Shown here: positions 10,499 through 20,377 of the stretch, piece after piece | Layout: every line of letters starts with the position of its first letter | Numbering within the stretch: the first letter of the stretch is position 1 | Assembly: GCA_963691705.1 (NCBI GenBank) | Contig: OY829542.1 | Span: 20,632,579 to 20,696,578 of the forward strand | Reading direction: 5' to 3' | DNA length: 64,000 nt | Source: Viola odorata | Taxonomy: Eukaryota > Streptophyta > Magnoliopsida > Malpighiales > Violaceae | Notes under the pieces: generated by a model | Databases searched by the model: none | Seen by the model: only the letters and a program-made list of their open reading frames with translations | Told to the model about the DNA's origin: nothing | Position numbers and translations under genes: made by a program

Positions 10499-10885
10499 CT
10501 AAGAGTCAAGCATCAGACCCAGCATCATCCTCAAGAGCAGTAGGGATCTCCCCAGAGCATCCGCCACTAGAGACAGTTCGGCGGACGAAACCCTCATGCC
10601 CTTCAAGCAGCACGCCAGCAGGTCTTTCCTATGCTGCAGCATGATAATGGTCACCTCGATGCGGGAGATCACAACAGCCAGTTTTGACACATTCAGTATA
10701 GGATTAAAATCCTCCATAGAAGCAGCCCCTTGTCTGGACAGCAAAGGGGTCATCATCCCCTGAAGCTCCAGGACATCTTCAGAGGTTTTGGTCAGCATGG
10801 TCTCCAGGAAGCCGATGTCAGACTCAACAAGGTTCTTCAGGCTGTGCGCCTTCGAGATCAGAAAGTTCTTCGTAAGATCATCCAT
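10499..10885 (-). pseudogene. Antisense gene A2: small conserved protein, frameshifted near its end
   Basis: Homologue of A1. It starts at MDDLTKNFLISKAHSL and keeps KTSEDVLELQGMMTPL and QHRKDLLACCLKGMR. After about codon 107 the frame shifts. The family's acidic ending (EDDAGSDA) lies in the neighbouring frame and stops near 10506, so a single small indel changed the C-terminus. A CTATAAAT box at 10945-10952 lies about 60 bp upstream. Downstream, TTTATTTACGGCC (10427-10439) reads on the minus strand as GGCCGTAAATAAA, a likely poly(A) region shared with A4. Confidence 0.72.
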
Positions 10886-10944
10886 AGTCGAAAGCTAGAG
10901 GAAGTGCAAAAGTAGTCATGAAAAAAGTAGCACGACAAAAGACA

Positions 10945-10952
10945 ATTTATAG
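10945..10952 (-). promoter_or_regulatory. TATA box of A2
   Basis: CTATAAAT on the minus strand, 60 bp upstream of the A2 start. Confidence 0.55.
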
Positions 10953-11670
10953 GCAAAGAAGAATGACGATTGGAAGAAATACATTTTTTAGACAAGTCAT
11001 CCCTAACGCATGAAAAACAGCCAACTCGGCAAGACCGAAGAAGAAGCGATAGCCCTTGGTAAACACTCGGGCTCATTTTCGGTTGGGCTTATGATAACAA
11101 TATCCCTAAAAACAAAGGGCATTTTTGTCCAATATACTGTGGAAGGAAGAAAAAGCTGCTCTTACCGCCCCGGTAGCGTTGAGGCTATCGCCTCCCTATG
11201 TGTAACTGGCGTTGGGATGGTTGACACCAGCGAGGGGGTCTCACACGTCACTTCATCATGACACAGGGTGTTACCCCATCCCAAGCCTGACCAGGCATCC
11301 CGTGAGAAGCATAGGTGTTGCCTTGCCTAGGTAACGCCTACCTCCATACATATAGCTGACGCGACGATAGCACACTCCATCAACGGGGAACTCTAACCCC
11401 CTCTGACGGGCGCATTAGCCCCTTGTGACCATGATCACTCAGAAATGCTCCATTTTGCCTATAAATACCTCCGCTACCAAGGAGGGAGGTAGGCCTAAGA
11501 TTGCTGGCCAAAGTGCTGCTATTTCACACAATCATTACTGACTTAAGCATCGGAGTGTTTACGCCGGAGACCCCCTCCGGCGCTGTGCAGGTACATCGGA
11601 CATCAGGGACAGTCGACCTCAAGGTTCATAATCCTTCACTATCCTACAGCGAACAGATTGAATCTTATCA

Positions 11671-13190
11671 CCAAACGATAAGAAGCGGCTCCTTGATAAC
11701 CTCGAGGGGACAGATTGGCAGTAAAGGGAGGAGAACGATTTTCGGCGGAACCACCGACTCTTGAGATAGAAGTGCAGAATAATTGCGGAAAGCCATTTAC
11801 TAGAGGGTCAGGAGTAGCGGCAGGCTCACGATTCGGTGCAGAGACATCAGGGATACAAGAAGAGATAAGAGAATCAGGAACGGCAGTTGGAGGAGGAAGG
11901 TTGACCTCTGGCAGAGCCTCGCAAGTATCAGGAGGAATGTCGATTGACGCCTCAGCTGCTGCAGCCACTTTGGAAATACTCGTACCATCAAGAGCGTTAG
12001 CCCCAGTAGCAGGAGTTTCGTTCACCTTCTTCAAAGCAACCTCGGCAACTGGGTTGCTATTTCCCTTTCTTAGCTTCTTCCGCTGAGCGGCGGAAGCATG
12101 ACGAAGCCCAGAGTCGGTATCCATGTCTTCGTTGCCGCTGTCGGTTACTTCTGTTTTAGGACGATTTGGAGTCGCTCCTTTCCGAATGGGTAGCCAGTTC
12201 TCGAGAAAATGGGAGGTACGGTCGGAGATGCCGCGCCTGGCAACAGTTTTGAATCTTTTTCTTTTTGGTGGAACAACAGGGTGACCGAGACTCTCAGGCG
12301 GAGGAGATGGTGGCAGTGATTGAAGCGGCCTCACGTTCAGAGGAACGTCCTTATCGCTCGACGGCTGATTCCTAGTGTCACCTGCCAACGAGACATATCA
12401 GAACAAGTAAATAACCCGAAGCGATAACGAAGGAAAAGAAACTTACTTATAGTACACTTCTCTATAAGCCTGTGCAAGGCAAACTCTCGAATGCGAAAAG
12501 ACGAGTTCAGCTCCAGCAGCATATCCGTTTGTCGAAGTTCTTCCTTGGACACGGTTGACGTATTTGTCCAAATGGAATCATCAAGACACTGATTGAAGCC
12601 CCTAGGCCAAGGGTTGAAAGGCAACTTCATGATGAAAAAACCGCTCTTCTAATTGGCCACAGTCTCTTCGAAGCCCTAGAATTGCTGCCAGAATGACTGC
12701 ACTAACGCGTCATTCCACCTTGGGGCGATATCTACCACACAGTTGCGGCACCTAAAACTAAAAAACTTGCGGAATAAATTGACAGACGGGACAAGGATAC
12801 CCCGCAACTCAAAAATACGAATGAAGGCATGAATCTCGCACCAAGAATGAGGCGTAATCTGAGCTGGATTAATGTCGTATCGAACTAATAATCCTTTCAC
12901 CGCTTCATGGATGGGAAAGCAAAAGCCGTAAAGGAACATGTTAAAATATATCATCCTATCTCCCCCCGATAGAGGGTCATGAGGTCGATGACCAGCATTA
13001 GGAATCCTAACGGAGTAACCAGGGGGGAAAAGATACTGTTTTCCTCTAGCTCTGCCTCCAATACCGCTTGATCAACAAAAATACTGGGTGTTTTTTCAAT
13101 TTCTAAATCTATGGGCCGCTGGAGACTCCTCAAAGACCTATTTATGGCAAGAGGCCACTGAGAATCCTTGGGTATCCTAGATGTACTCAT
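11671..13190 (-). pseudogene. Antisense gene C3: PF04195-type protein, frameshifted and cut by E2
   Basis: Starts MSTSRIPKDSQW at 13190. It shifts frame near 12950 into the PF04195-like domain (FLYGFCFPIHEAVKGLLVRY, ITPHSWCEIHAFIRIFEL), meets a TAG near 12675, and continues to a candidate intron (12382-12446, phase 1). The next exon carries the conserved HFLENWLPIRKG and GNEDMDTDSG motifs. Homology to C2 stops at 11671, exactly at the E2 LTR. The coiled-coil end is therefore displaced and should lie upstream of the window on the far side of E2. At least three disabling lesions, so a dead copy that is useful for comparing intron position. Confidence 0.75.
12382..12446 (-). other. Candidate spliceosomal intron of C3 (65 bp, phase 1)
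   Basis: The donor is ATAA|GTAAGTTTC and the acceptor is CGTTGGCAG|GTGACAC. The sequence has diverged from the C1 and C2 introns, but position and phase are kept. Confidence 0.78.
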
Positions 13191-13670
13191 AACAAATCAG
13201 CAAGAAGAAAATATGAGGAAAAAGAAGTGAAGTACCTTGAACAGAAGGCGGTAGACAAAACCGTCGGCGCCGGTGAGCGGTGGTCGTGACTTCCTTCAAA
13301 GAAAGAATCTAGAGAGAGAAAGGGAGAAAATTTCAAAGTGCAAGCAAAGAGTATTAAAAGAGAGTAGTTGCTCCCTTTTAAAGGCTGAGTTCGAGAATTG
13401 AACAGCCTGTAAAAATGGGACGCGCCCCAAAGCAAAATTGACACGTGTAAAAACCTCAGAAGGATATTTATGTCCACGCATTTATATCTTCTAGAGGGGG
13501 TAGTTACTGACAATCAGTTGCAAGCGGTTACATCGAAGCAACAGTTAGTTTCTCAGCGATAGCCATCCAAAGAGGAGCTAACGCCCGAACATGCGAGACT
13601 AAAAAAGCAAAGCATCAATTAACTCAACAATAAGCCATACGGCATCTACAAGGGATTGCCAGGGGCGGAA

Positions 13671-14096
13671 TCAGTCCTCGTCAGGCCAGTAAGAGGACCA
13701 GTAGCAGTATTCCTCATCGGAGGGCGGAAACTCCTCATCAGCAAAAGGAGGGGATTTGTCAGCCTTTCACTCCGGGCTCAGCGTTAATGGCTTGGATTCC
13801 TCCTTTATAGCCAAAGATGCCGCCTTGGAAATGGTATTGCCTAAAGGAATCTCCTCTTCAAACCAGTCAGTAGGAGGAAATAATTTTTTGCCCTTACAGG
13901 ACGGAGGGGCTAAAAATGAAGAAAACCAACCAGTGGTTTCAGAATGTGCTCTCTTCTTCGATCTCTTCCGACCTCCACGGGGGGGCAATCGCCTCTTCTG
14001 GCACGGCGGCGAAGGAGGATTGTTAGAATCTGGTGTTGTCGGAGGGGTCGGACGAGATTCTCGCTCATCGGAAACCTGATCATGAGAATCGGCCAT
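13671..14096 (-). pseudogene. Antisense gene B3: proline-rich/basic protein with one nonsense codon
   Basis: Homologue of B1 and B4. It has an MADS start, a PTPPTTPDSNNPPSPP stretch, a basic GGRKRSKKR cluster and a WFSSF motif. An in-frame TGA at about 13767 interrupts it. The frame then continues in register to the family's acidic aromatic tail (EEYCYWSSYWPDED) and the TGA at 13671. One point mutation separates it from an intact reading of about 140 residues. A TATA-like CTATTTATAG lies at 14168-14177. Confidence 0.7.
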
Positions 14097-14625
14097 GAGA
14101 GGAGAAAATCAGTAGCAGCAGAAAAATATGAGGAAGAAGATGAACAGGAAAAAGAAGAAGAACTCCCTATAAATAGATAAAGTGGTGAGACTCTTCAAAT
14201 TATTCAAGTGACAGAAGGATAATTTAATGCATCTCGAGAAGATCAACCATAATGGCAAAATCAAAATTCTTTGATCACGCATGTTGAGATTTCTCAACGA
14301 TCAAGAAGCACAGAAAAACCGTCCAATCAGTTATTGCCAAAGAAGCAACGTATGATTAGTACAGAATGGTTCGCCAGAACAACCGTCGCCACCTGGCAGA
14401 TAAAGAAGAATAAATGCAGCAAAAATTTGACCAATAGCAGACTCGTTTTCAGTTGGGCTGACACAGCCCTCAACTGAAGCAAGGGCTAACGCCCTGAAAA
14501 GAAGGAAAGAGATTGCGAGCCCAATACCGAAAAGAACTTTCATTACGGCCTAATGGCCTAGATATATGTCTGCATACATAATACATATAAAGGAAAAATA
14601 AAAAAGAAGGCACAGCGGTAAGCCT

Positions 14626-15022
14626 TCAAGCCGAGACCCGGCGTCGTTGTCGTCATCCACCAGCAGAATGGGGATGTCCTTCAAGGCGTCCACCACAGAA
14701 GTCAGCTCCGAAGAGGTGCTTCTCATGCTCTTCAGGCAGCAGTTCAGCAGATCCTTCCTCTGCTGCAGCACTGCAGCATGGCGATGGCTACCTAGATGCG
14801 ACAGGCGGCGACAACCAACTTGGAGACATTCCCGATAGGATTGAAGTCCTCCATGGAAGCGGCCCCGATCCTGGCTTGAATGGGGGTCATCATTCCCCGA
14901 AGTTCCAGTATATCCTCACCAGTCTTCGTCAGCATGTTCTCCAGAAAGCTGACGTCACCCTCAGTGAGATTCTTGAGGGTTAAGGCTTTGGAAATCAGAA
15001 AATTTCTAGTGAGATCGTCCAT
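14626..15022 (-). pseudogene. Antisense gene A3: small conserved protein, frameshifted
   Basis: Fourth copy of the A family. It starts MDDLTRNFLISKALTLKNL at 15022 and keeps KTGEDILELRGMMTP, a DFNP block and QQRKDLLNCCLKSMR. A shift near 14780-14800 divides it into two frames. The end reads DDDNDAGS and then loses the normal stop, reading into downstream sequence. A CTATAAATGC box at 15081-15090 lies about 60 bp upstream of the start. Confidence 0.72.
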
Positions 15023-15080
15023 GAGGAAATAGTAGATGAGAAGTAGAGGATGTGTGAAGAATCTGCACCGAAAAAGGATA

Positions 15081-15090
15081 GCATTTATAG
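15081..15090 (-). promoter_or_regulatory. TATA box of A3
   Basis: CTATAAATGC on the minus strand, about 60 bp upstream of the A3 start. Confidence 0.55.
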
Positions 15091-15235
15091 ATCCAAAGTA
15101 ATAGCTGCTCACAAAGGCGTACACCTCGAAAATGGGGCCGTCCCGTTAACCCAACGTCGTCAGGAGGGAAGGCTGACGCGGAACCCCTGGAAGACGCCCG
15201 AGGTACTCAAGTGGAATATGGGCTGAGGTCCATAA

Positions 15236-15420
15236 CGACATAAAACCGCACAATTTGTAGGTGGCCTACCGCGTAAAACCGCGCAATATTACAGGTAGCT
15301 CCGAGCAGCGTAAATCCGCGTTGATATTGCAGGTAGCTACGGCGTAAGACCGCATAAATTGTAGGTAGTTCTGGCGAAAAACCGTGTCGATGTTACAGGC
15401 AGCTTACGGCCAGGCTGGAT
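15236..15420 (+). repeat. Tandem repeat of about 45 bp between A3 and the LTR
   Basis: About four units share GCGTAAAACCGCGCAAT and then TTACAGGTAGCT. A matching array on the opposite strand lies at about 36950-37110 in E4 (ATCGCGGTTTTATGC units), also between gene A and the LTR, so it is a family feature. Confidence 0.75.
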
Positions 15421-15859
15421 CCAACGAGTTTGGATGAAAAAGGCGACAGTAATGACCCCCGATATTGGCGAGTGAATGCCTCTGAGGGAGTAAGGGTAAC
15501 TTACGTCTATCGTTGCATGATATTTTCACTAACAAAATCACATTTGAGAATGTGCAGGAAAAACAAGACAATATCGCTTTTAGAATGATATTCGAAGCTC
15601 TGAAGGGATAACGCCGGAAGGCTCTACCATGACGATGTTAATCATATGAGCGCCCTCTCTGTGACCTATCGTTACCGCCGAAGATCGGTTCCCGTTATCC
15701 GCTTCGCTATCGCATATCCAGCGCAAAGGAACTGACGAAGGAATTAGAAAAACTTAGAGATTCTCACGAATCTAATGCGGCACAAGAGAGTAACGTTCCT
15801 CCAGATGCCAGGGAAGGAAACCCTTGGTGAACACTCGGGCTCGTTTTCAGTTGGGCTTA

Positions 15860-16376
15860 TGATAACAATTGATGAAACACCAAGGGTAAATCTGTCTTCT
15901 CACCCCAAGTCAAAGCCAGGACCCTGTAGACCTTGACTGGCGTCAACGCCCTGGCTGCCGCCCGCGTTAGGCCGAGGAATCCTGGGATGGTCGACATCAG
16001 CGAGGGGGGGGACCCACATGACATTATCCTATCCCAGGCCGCCCCGATAACCTCTAACAGGCGATATCTCACCAGCGATACCCTATCATGCTGACGCGTG
16101 CTAACGTCATCCCGGGCGTTATCTCCCCGCGATAACGCCCAACCCTGGGGATAACGACCTTCCTTGGCTATAAATACCACTCATTTCTAGATCAAAGGTA
16201 CGATAAAATTCTCTACCAAAATCTCTGCCAAATTGCACAGCCATACTAACTTAAGCATCGGAGTGTCTACGCCGGAGCCCCCCTCCGGCGATTTGCAGGT
16301 ACGACGGACTGCCGCAATAGTGATCCCAGACAGCCGTAATCTCTACCCCGCTCCCACAGTAGATCAAATCTTATCA
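15860..16376 (+). mobile_element. 3' LTR of Tat-like element E3
   Basis: 517 bp from TGATAACAATTG to AATCTTATCA. It carries CTATAAATACC near 16158 and the hairpin at 16270-16290. It is preceded by the conserved CACTCGGGCTCG...GGGCTTA box. The bases that follow are AAAAG, the predicted TSD, and the copia reverse transcriptase frame resumes there. Confidence 0.85.
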
Positions 16377-17503
16377 AAAAGGTGTGCAGGTTGAAGAAAT
16401 CATTGTATGGGCTTAAACAGTCCCCAAGAGCTTGGTTTGGGAGATTTACAAAAGCCATGAAGGAATTTGGATACTATCAAAGCAATGCAGATCACACGTT
16501 GTTCCTAAAGAAAGGACAAGACAAGATAACTGCACTCATCATATACGTTGATGACATGGTGGTGACTGGAAATGATCATGAAGAAAGAAGAGCATTGCAA
16601 AACTACCTGTCTACTGAATTTGAAATGAAAGATCTTGGTCCACTGAAGTATTTCCTTGGAATTGAAGTGTCCAGATCCTCCAAAGGTATATCTCTATCAC
16701 AACGAAAATATACTTTGGATTTGCTACATGAAACTGGTATGACAGCATGTCAGCCAGCTGAAACACCCATGGAAGAAGGCTTGAAGTTGTCAGTTGAATC
16801 TGACCAAATTCCTATAAATAAAGGGCAATACCAGAGACTGGTTGGGAGACTGATGTACTTGGCACACACTCGGCCAGATCTCGCCTATGCATTGAGTATT
16901 GTCAGTCAGTTTATGTATAATCCTGGAGAACAACACATGAAGGCAGTCATGCGTATTCTAAGGTACCTCAAATCTGCACCAGGAAAAGGAATTTTGTTCA
17001 CCAAGAATTATGATTGTCATAGTGTGGTTGTGTACACTGATGCGGATTGGGCTGGATCGATTGACGATAGACGATCCACCTCAGGGTACTTTACCTTTAT
17101 AGGAGGTAACCTCGTGACATGGAGAAGCAAGAAGCAAAACGTGGTTGCCCGATCCAGTGCAGAAGCCGAATACAGAGGAATGACCCTTGGATTATGTGAA
17201 GCATTGTGGTTGATATTGCTCTTGACAGATTTGGGATTCCCATCTCAAAAATCGATTGAGTTGTATTGTGATAATAAGGCTGCCCGTGACATTGCACATA
17301 ATCCCGTCCAGCATGATCGAACGAAACACGTAGAAGTAGATCGTTTCTTCATCAAAGAGAAGCTGGATGAAAAGACACTTGAACTGCCTAGTATTCGATC
17401 AGAAGATCAATTAGCTGATATCCTTACCAAGGCAGTTTCAAGCCAAGTATTCTCAAAGACCCTTTACAAGTTAGGCATATGGGATATCTATGCACCAACT
17501 TGA
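16377..17503 (+). CDS. Ty1/copia pol, 3' half (reverse transcriptase to RNase H), interrupted by E3
   Basis: Open to its natural stop. It holds the end of the RT palm (CRLKKSLYGLKQSPRAWFG, YVDDMVVTGND) and a complete RNase H with DADWAG, RRSTSGY, the catalytic Glu in SSAEAEYRG and CDNKAA. It ends at DIYAPT. Homology starts abruptly at 16377 against the E3 LTR, in the middle of RT, so the 5' half should lie upstream of the window. No nonsense codon occurs in this part, which contrasts with the copia at 20378-24688. The style of the end (GILTK-like DILTK, short tail, then a G-run) suits the Tork/Ale side of copia. Confidence 0.9.
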
Positions 17504-17510
17504 GGGGGGG
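17504..17510 (+). promoter_or_regulatory. Polypurine tract of the interrupted copia
   Basis: GGGGGGG runs from just after the pol stop to the LTR start TGTTGACTATTG. Confidence 0.7.
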
Positions 17511-17840
17511 TGTTGACTATTGTGTACCGTAGCATTGTATGCATAAGGCATGCAGTAAAGTCTCCAAGCTCCAAGTCTTCAATGGCTGCACCGAACTCTT
17601 CACCAAGTCCAAGGTCTTCATTGTCTGCACATTAAATCCTCATTATCTTCACAATAATTATAGTAGGTGAATGTTAGGTGAAAACATTAGTGTATAAATA
17701 GATAGTAGCTTTGTATCCTAACTTAAGCAAGCAAATCAAAACAATAAGAATTCTCTCCCTCTTTCGTTTCCTTCACTTGCTTCAACTATTCATGCATGTT
17801 TACTATTCATTGAATACCAACTAATATTTTCTACTAAACA
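17511..17840 (+). mobile_element. 3' LTR of the interrupted copia (right end uncertain)
   Basis: Begins TGTTGACTAT directly after the polypurine tract. It contains GTATAAATAG near 17692. The right border is placed at CTACTAAACA only because of the terminal CA. The 5' LTR needed to fix it is outside the window. Confidence 0.6.
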
Positions 17841-19303
17841 AGTAGAAAATCTTGGTAAAAGGTAACTCGGTTATACTCTAAAAATAAGCATAGTAAACGT
17901 GTAGGGTACGAACATGATAAGTTTTCCTTAAAATAGGATAAAAATAAGGTATGAACACGACGTTTATGAAATATGATAAGGTATGAGTATGAGAAAAAAT
18001 AGAATACCCTACACTTTGATATCCCTATTTTTTACTCATATAACCAAATGATTGTAATAGAGAGGTATAAAGAATGGTTCCCCTGGAGCAGTAGCCCATT
18101 GAGGAAATTAGGAGCGGAGCAATGAATCCCTAGTCTCCAATGTTTATGTGTAATCTTAGGAACAATGACAATTAGGTTTTTTTTCCTTTTTAATGTATAA
18201 ATGATGATAGACGTATGATTCTCTTTTTGTTTATGAAATAATAAATATTTTTATCTAGACTAATTATTCGGCAACCATATTAACTACCGATTATTTCGGA
18301 TTATTAGGCTCTGATAACCACCAGAGCTAGAGAACAATGATTTTTATAGCACCAAATTAGGCTAGGTTTGGAGGTGGTGGTGGGTAGAGGAGAGGAATGC
18401 GTCAAGGACTGAGGCGGAGGCGGAGGTGGAGGTGGGTGGAGGAGAGGGGAGGTAGTGGTTGTTGGTGGTGGCTGGAGGAGGAAGGTGAAGTGATGGGTCA
18501 CTGAATTTTATTGATGTAAGCTCAATGTAGTTTTTTTGGTGAGGAAGATTGGTCAATAATTGGTGGCAGTGGTGGCTGTTTTGATTGGTGAATGATGAGG
18601 GAGGAGACTGTGTTGTGGGGAAACGATGGATGATTGAATTTTGTGTGTTAAAATTTTCTTCTAAACAAATAAAACACGGAAAACTGTTTTTGATTTTTAA
18701 GAAACAAAAACAAAAATTTGGAATTGGTGCGGAACGTAACTAATAACTTTTCTTTTATTGCCAAATTGAGATTATGCATGCAATTTTCAAGATGGAGAGT
18801 CATATGCAAGTTCTCCATACCAGTCATCATCTAATAAATCTTTTTCTCCATATTGTTTGACATGAAAATCATGTAAACATTCAGTTAATTCATTGATAGA
18901 TCTCAAGGAATGAATTCGATTGGAAAACATGTGTAAATTAGAAAAATTCAAGTGAATTGATGTTAAAGTTGCACATGTTATGTCTCTAATCACTTTTCAC
19001 CATACCGTTAGACAATATCAACATTTCAAGTCCAAGTTCATCACTAAGAATGGGACAAGAACAGAGTGGTTCAAGATCGTTGCTATTCGATTCGAACCTG
19101 CTCCGTAAAAGTTGGCATTTCATATTGTTTAAAGCTAAGAAAAACTTATGAAAGCATACTGAGAATGCTCATTGGCAATGTAAGAGTTGGAGCTCTCTCC
19201 AGGATGTGTGCGCCAAAGTAGAATTTCGTGGTAAACACTTATACAATCTAGCTAGTACGAAAGTATTTCAGACTGTCTAACAAGGCTTTTGGTAAGCTAC
19301 TAA
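17841..19303. other. AT-rich non-coding stretch with a GGT/GGA-rich tract
   Basis: No convincing gene. 18366-18480 is a purine-rich GGTGGTGG/GGAGGAGG tract. On the minus strand at about 18780-19150 there are short frames that could be a decayed gene (for example SNDLEPLCSCPILSDELGLE at about 19020-19080), but no family is recognised and the frames are broken. Confidence 0.4.
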
Positions 19304-19818
19304 GGTGGTGTTTGGGGTTGGGAGTTGGGTACCCAACCCAACTTTTCCCAACGCAGGTGTTTGGCTATCACCTAAGGAAAACAACTTTCCCTTAAAGCTG
19401 GCTTCCTAATCCCTTGAAAAATCAAGGGAAAGCCACTGCTCCATTTTGCTCCAGCAGCCAACCGTGTGCTGCGTTTGGCACCCTCTCTCTCCTATTTTTT
19501 TTTTTCATTTTATTTTTATTTTTTTACTTTATATAATGAATAAAATAAATTAAAAACTAACACAATAAAATCTCCATCTCAAGATAAGTAATTCTAGATC
19601 CACTTTTTCTATTTTTATTAATTTTTTAAAAATGGATTTTATACTCCAACTCTTTCATTTTTATATTTTTATTAAACACCAAAAATAACTTCTCGTTTCC
19701 CACAGCACTTTTAAAAAATGTTTACCAAACAGCACACTGTTTTGCGCAAATGTATTTTTTCCACAACATTTTTACCCACAGCACTTTTCGGACCAGAATC
19801 GGAACGCCAAACAGACCC
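19304..19818. mobile_element. PIF/Harbinger-type MITE (515 bp)
   Basis: Flanked by TAA at 19301-19303 and 19819-19821. The left end is GGTGGTGTTTGGGGTT and the right end, reversed, is GGGTCTGTTTGGCGTT, giving imperfect terminal inverted repeats of the Tourist style. The interior is AT-rich without an ORF. The subterminal words CACAGCACTTTTAAAAAATG and TTTACCAAACAGCA recur in the right ends near 54770 and 61180. Confidence 0.75.
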
Positions 19819-20100
19819 TAAGGGTTGTGAGAATATGAACATCTAATTAAGTTTAATTGCATTTCTTATATGAAACTTTGATTTTAATTTTTAGGAGTAT
19901 GCCGGATGACACGAGATGAGTATCTTGCATAGTGATTTCCCTGTGTGTGCGGCACATACATAGCTTGCTAGCCCTTGTTCGTGTACAATTTTTTCTTCTC
20001 ATTTGTATCCTCGATCACATGCTCAAAAATATCATACTCTTCTTCATAACATAGCCCCCATAAATTATAACACTTCATTTTAAGAGTAGAGGTTTATGTG

Positions 20101-20346
20101 TATCAAGTAACAAACCCAAACCCATCTGCAAATCAAATTTGAAATCAGCCTTATCCTAGCTTTATCCTAATCTCTATCTCTATCTCTATTTAAATTCAAT
20201 TAGATAGGTTTTAAATTCTCATGTAAATCTAAATAACTGCTATCTGTACACTGATATAAATATGTACTCCATGAGGCAAATCAATACACACATTATTTTT
20301 TCATTCCTCACATACCTGTTATCAAAGTCTGTTCTGTATTTCAAGT
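20101..20346 (+). repeat. 5' LTR of the complete copia
   Basis: 246 bp. It contains TATAAATATG near 20253 and a CTCTAT microrepeat. The tips are non-canonical (TA...GT). It is nearly identical to 24630-24873. Confidence 0.93.
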
Positions 20347-20358
20347 TGGTAGCGGAGC
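20347..20358 (+). promoter_or_regulatory. Primer-binding site of the complete copia
   Basis: TGGTAGCGGAGC abuts the 5' LTR. It differs at two positions from the usual initiator-Met tRNA site TGGTATCAGAGC. The same variant serves the gag-only element at 48816-48827. Confidence 0.6.
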
Positions 20359-20377
20359 TGCTTGCATCACTGCAGTT

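Larger units (their letters stand above)
10162..11670 (+). mobile_element. 3' terminal part of a second Tat-like element (E2) with its LTR
   Basis: Sequence resumes directly after the E1 LTR with the tail of another copy: antisense gene A2 (10499-10885), the conserved LTR-proximal box (about 11050-11091) and a 579-bp LTR at 11092-11670. This is what is expected if E1 is inserted inside E2. The rest of E2 should lie upstream of E1. The LTR holds TATAAATA near 11460 and the hairpin at 11562-11582. The predicted TSD is CCAAA (11671-11675). Confidence 0.75.
11671..15859 (+). mobile_element. 3' non-coding part of a third Tat-like element (E3)
   Basis: Sequence resumes after the E2 LTR in the middle of antisense gene C3, then B3 and A3, a tandem repeat (15236-15420) and the LTR-proximal box before the LTR at 15860. 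The order matches E1 and E4. The abrupt start inside C3 is explained if E2 inserted into that gene. Confidence 0.75.

Noticed and set aside
9630..16376. Three LTRs as a tandem array from unequal recombination
   Set aside because: The sequence after each LTR resumes at a different internal point (gene A side, middle of C3, middle of copia RT), which nesting explains better. It is not fully excluded without upstream sequence.
18304..18501. Proline/threonine-rich frame on the minus strand
   Set aside because: It is the translation of a GGT/GGA-rich low-complexity tract.
20101..20346. LTR start placed at TG two bases to the left to give TG...CA tips
   Set aside because: The right LTR is preceded by GG and not TG, and only the TA...GT border gives the matching ATGTG duplication.
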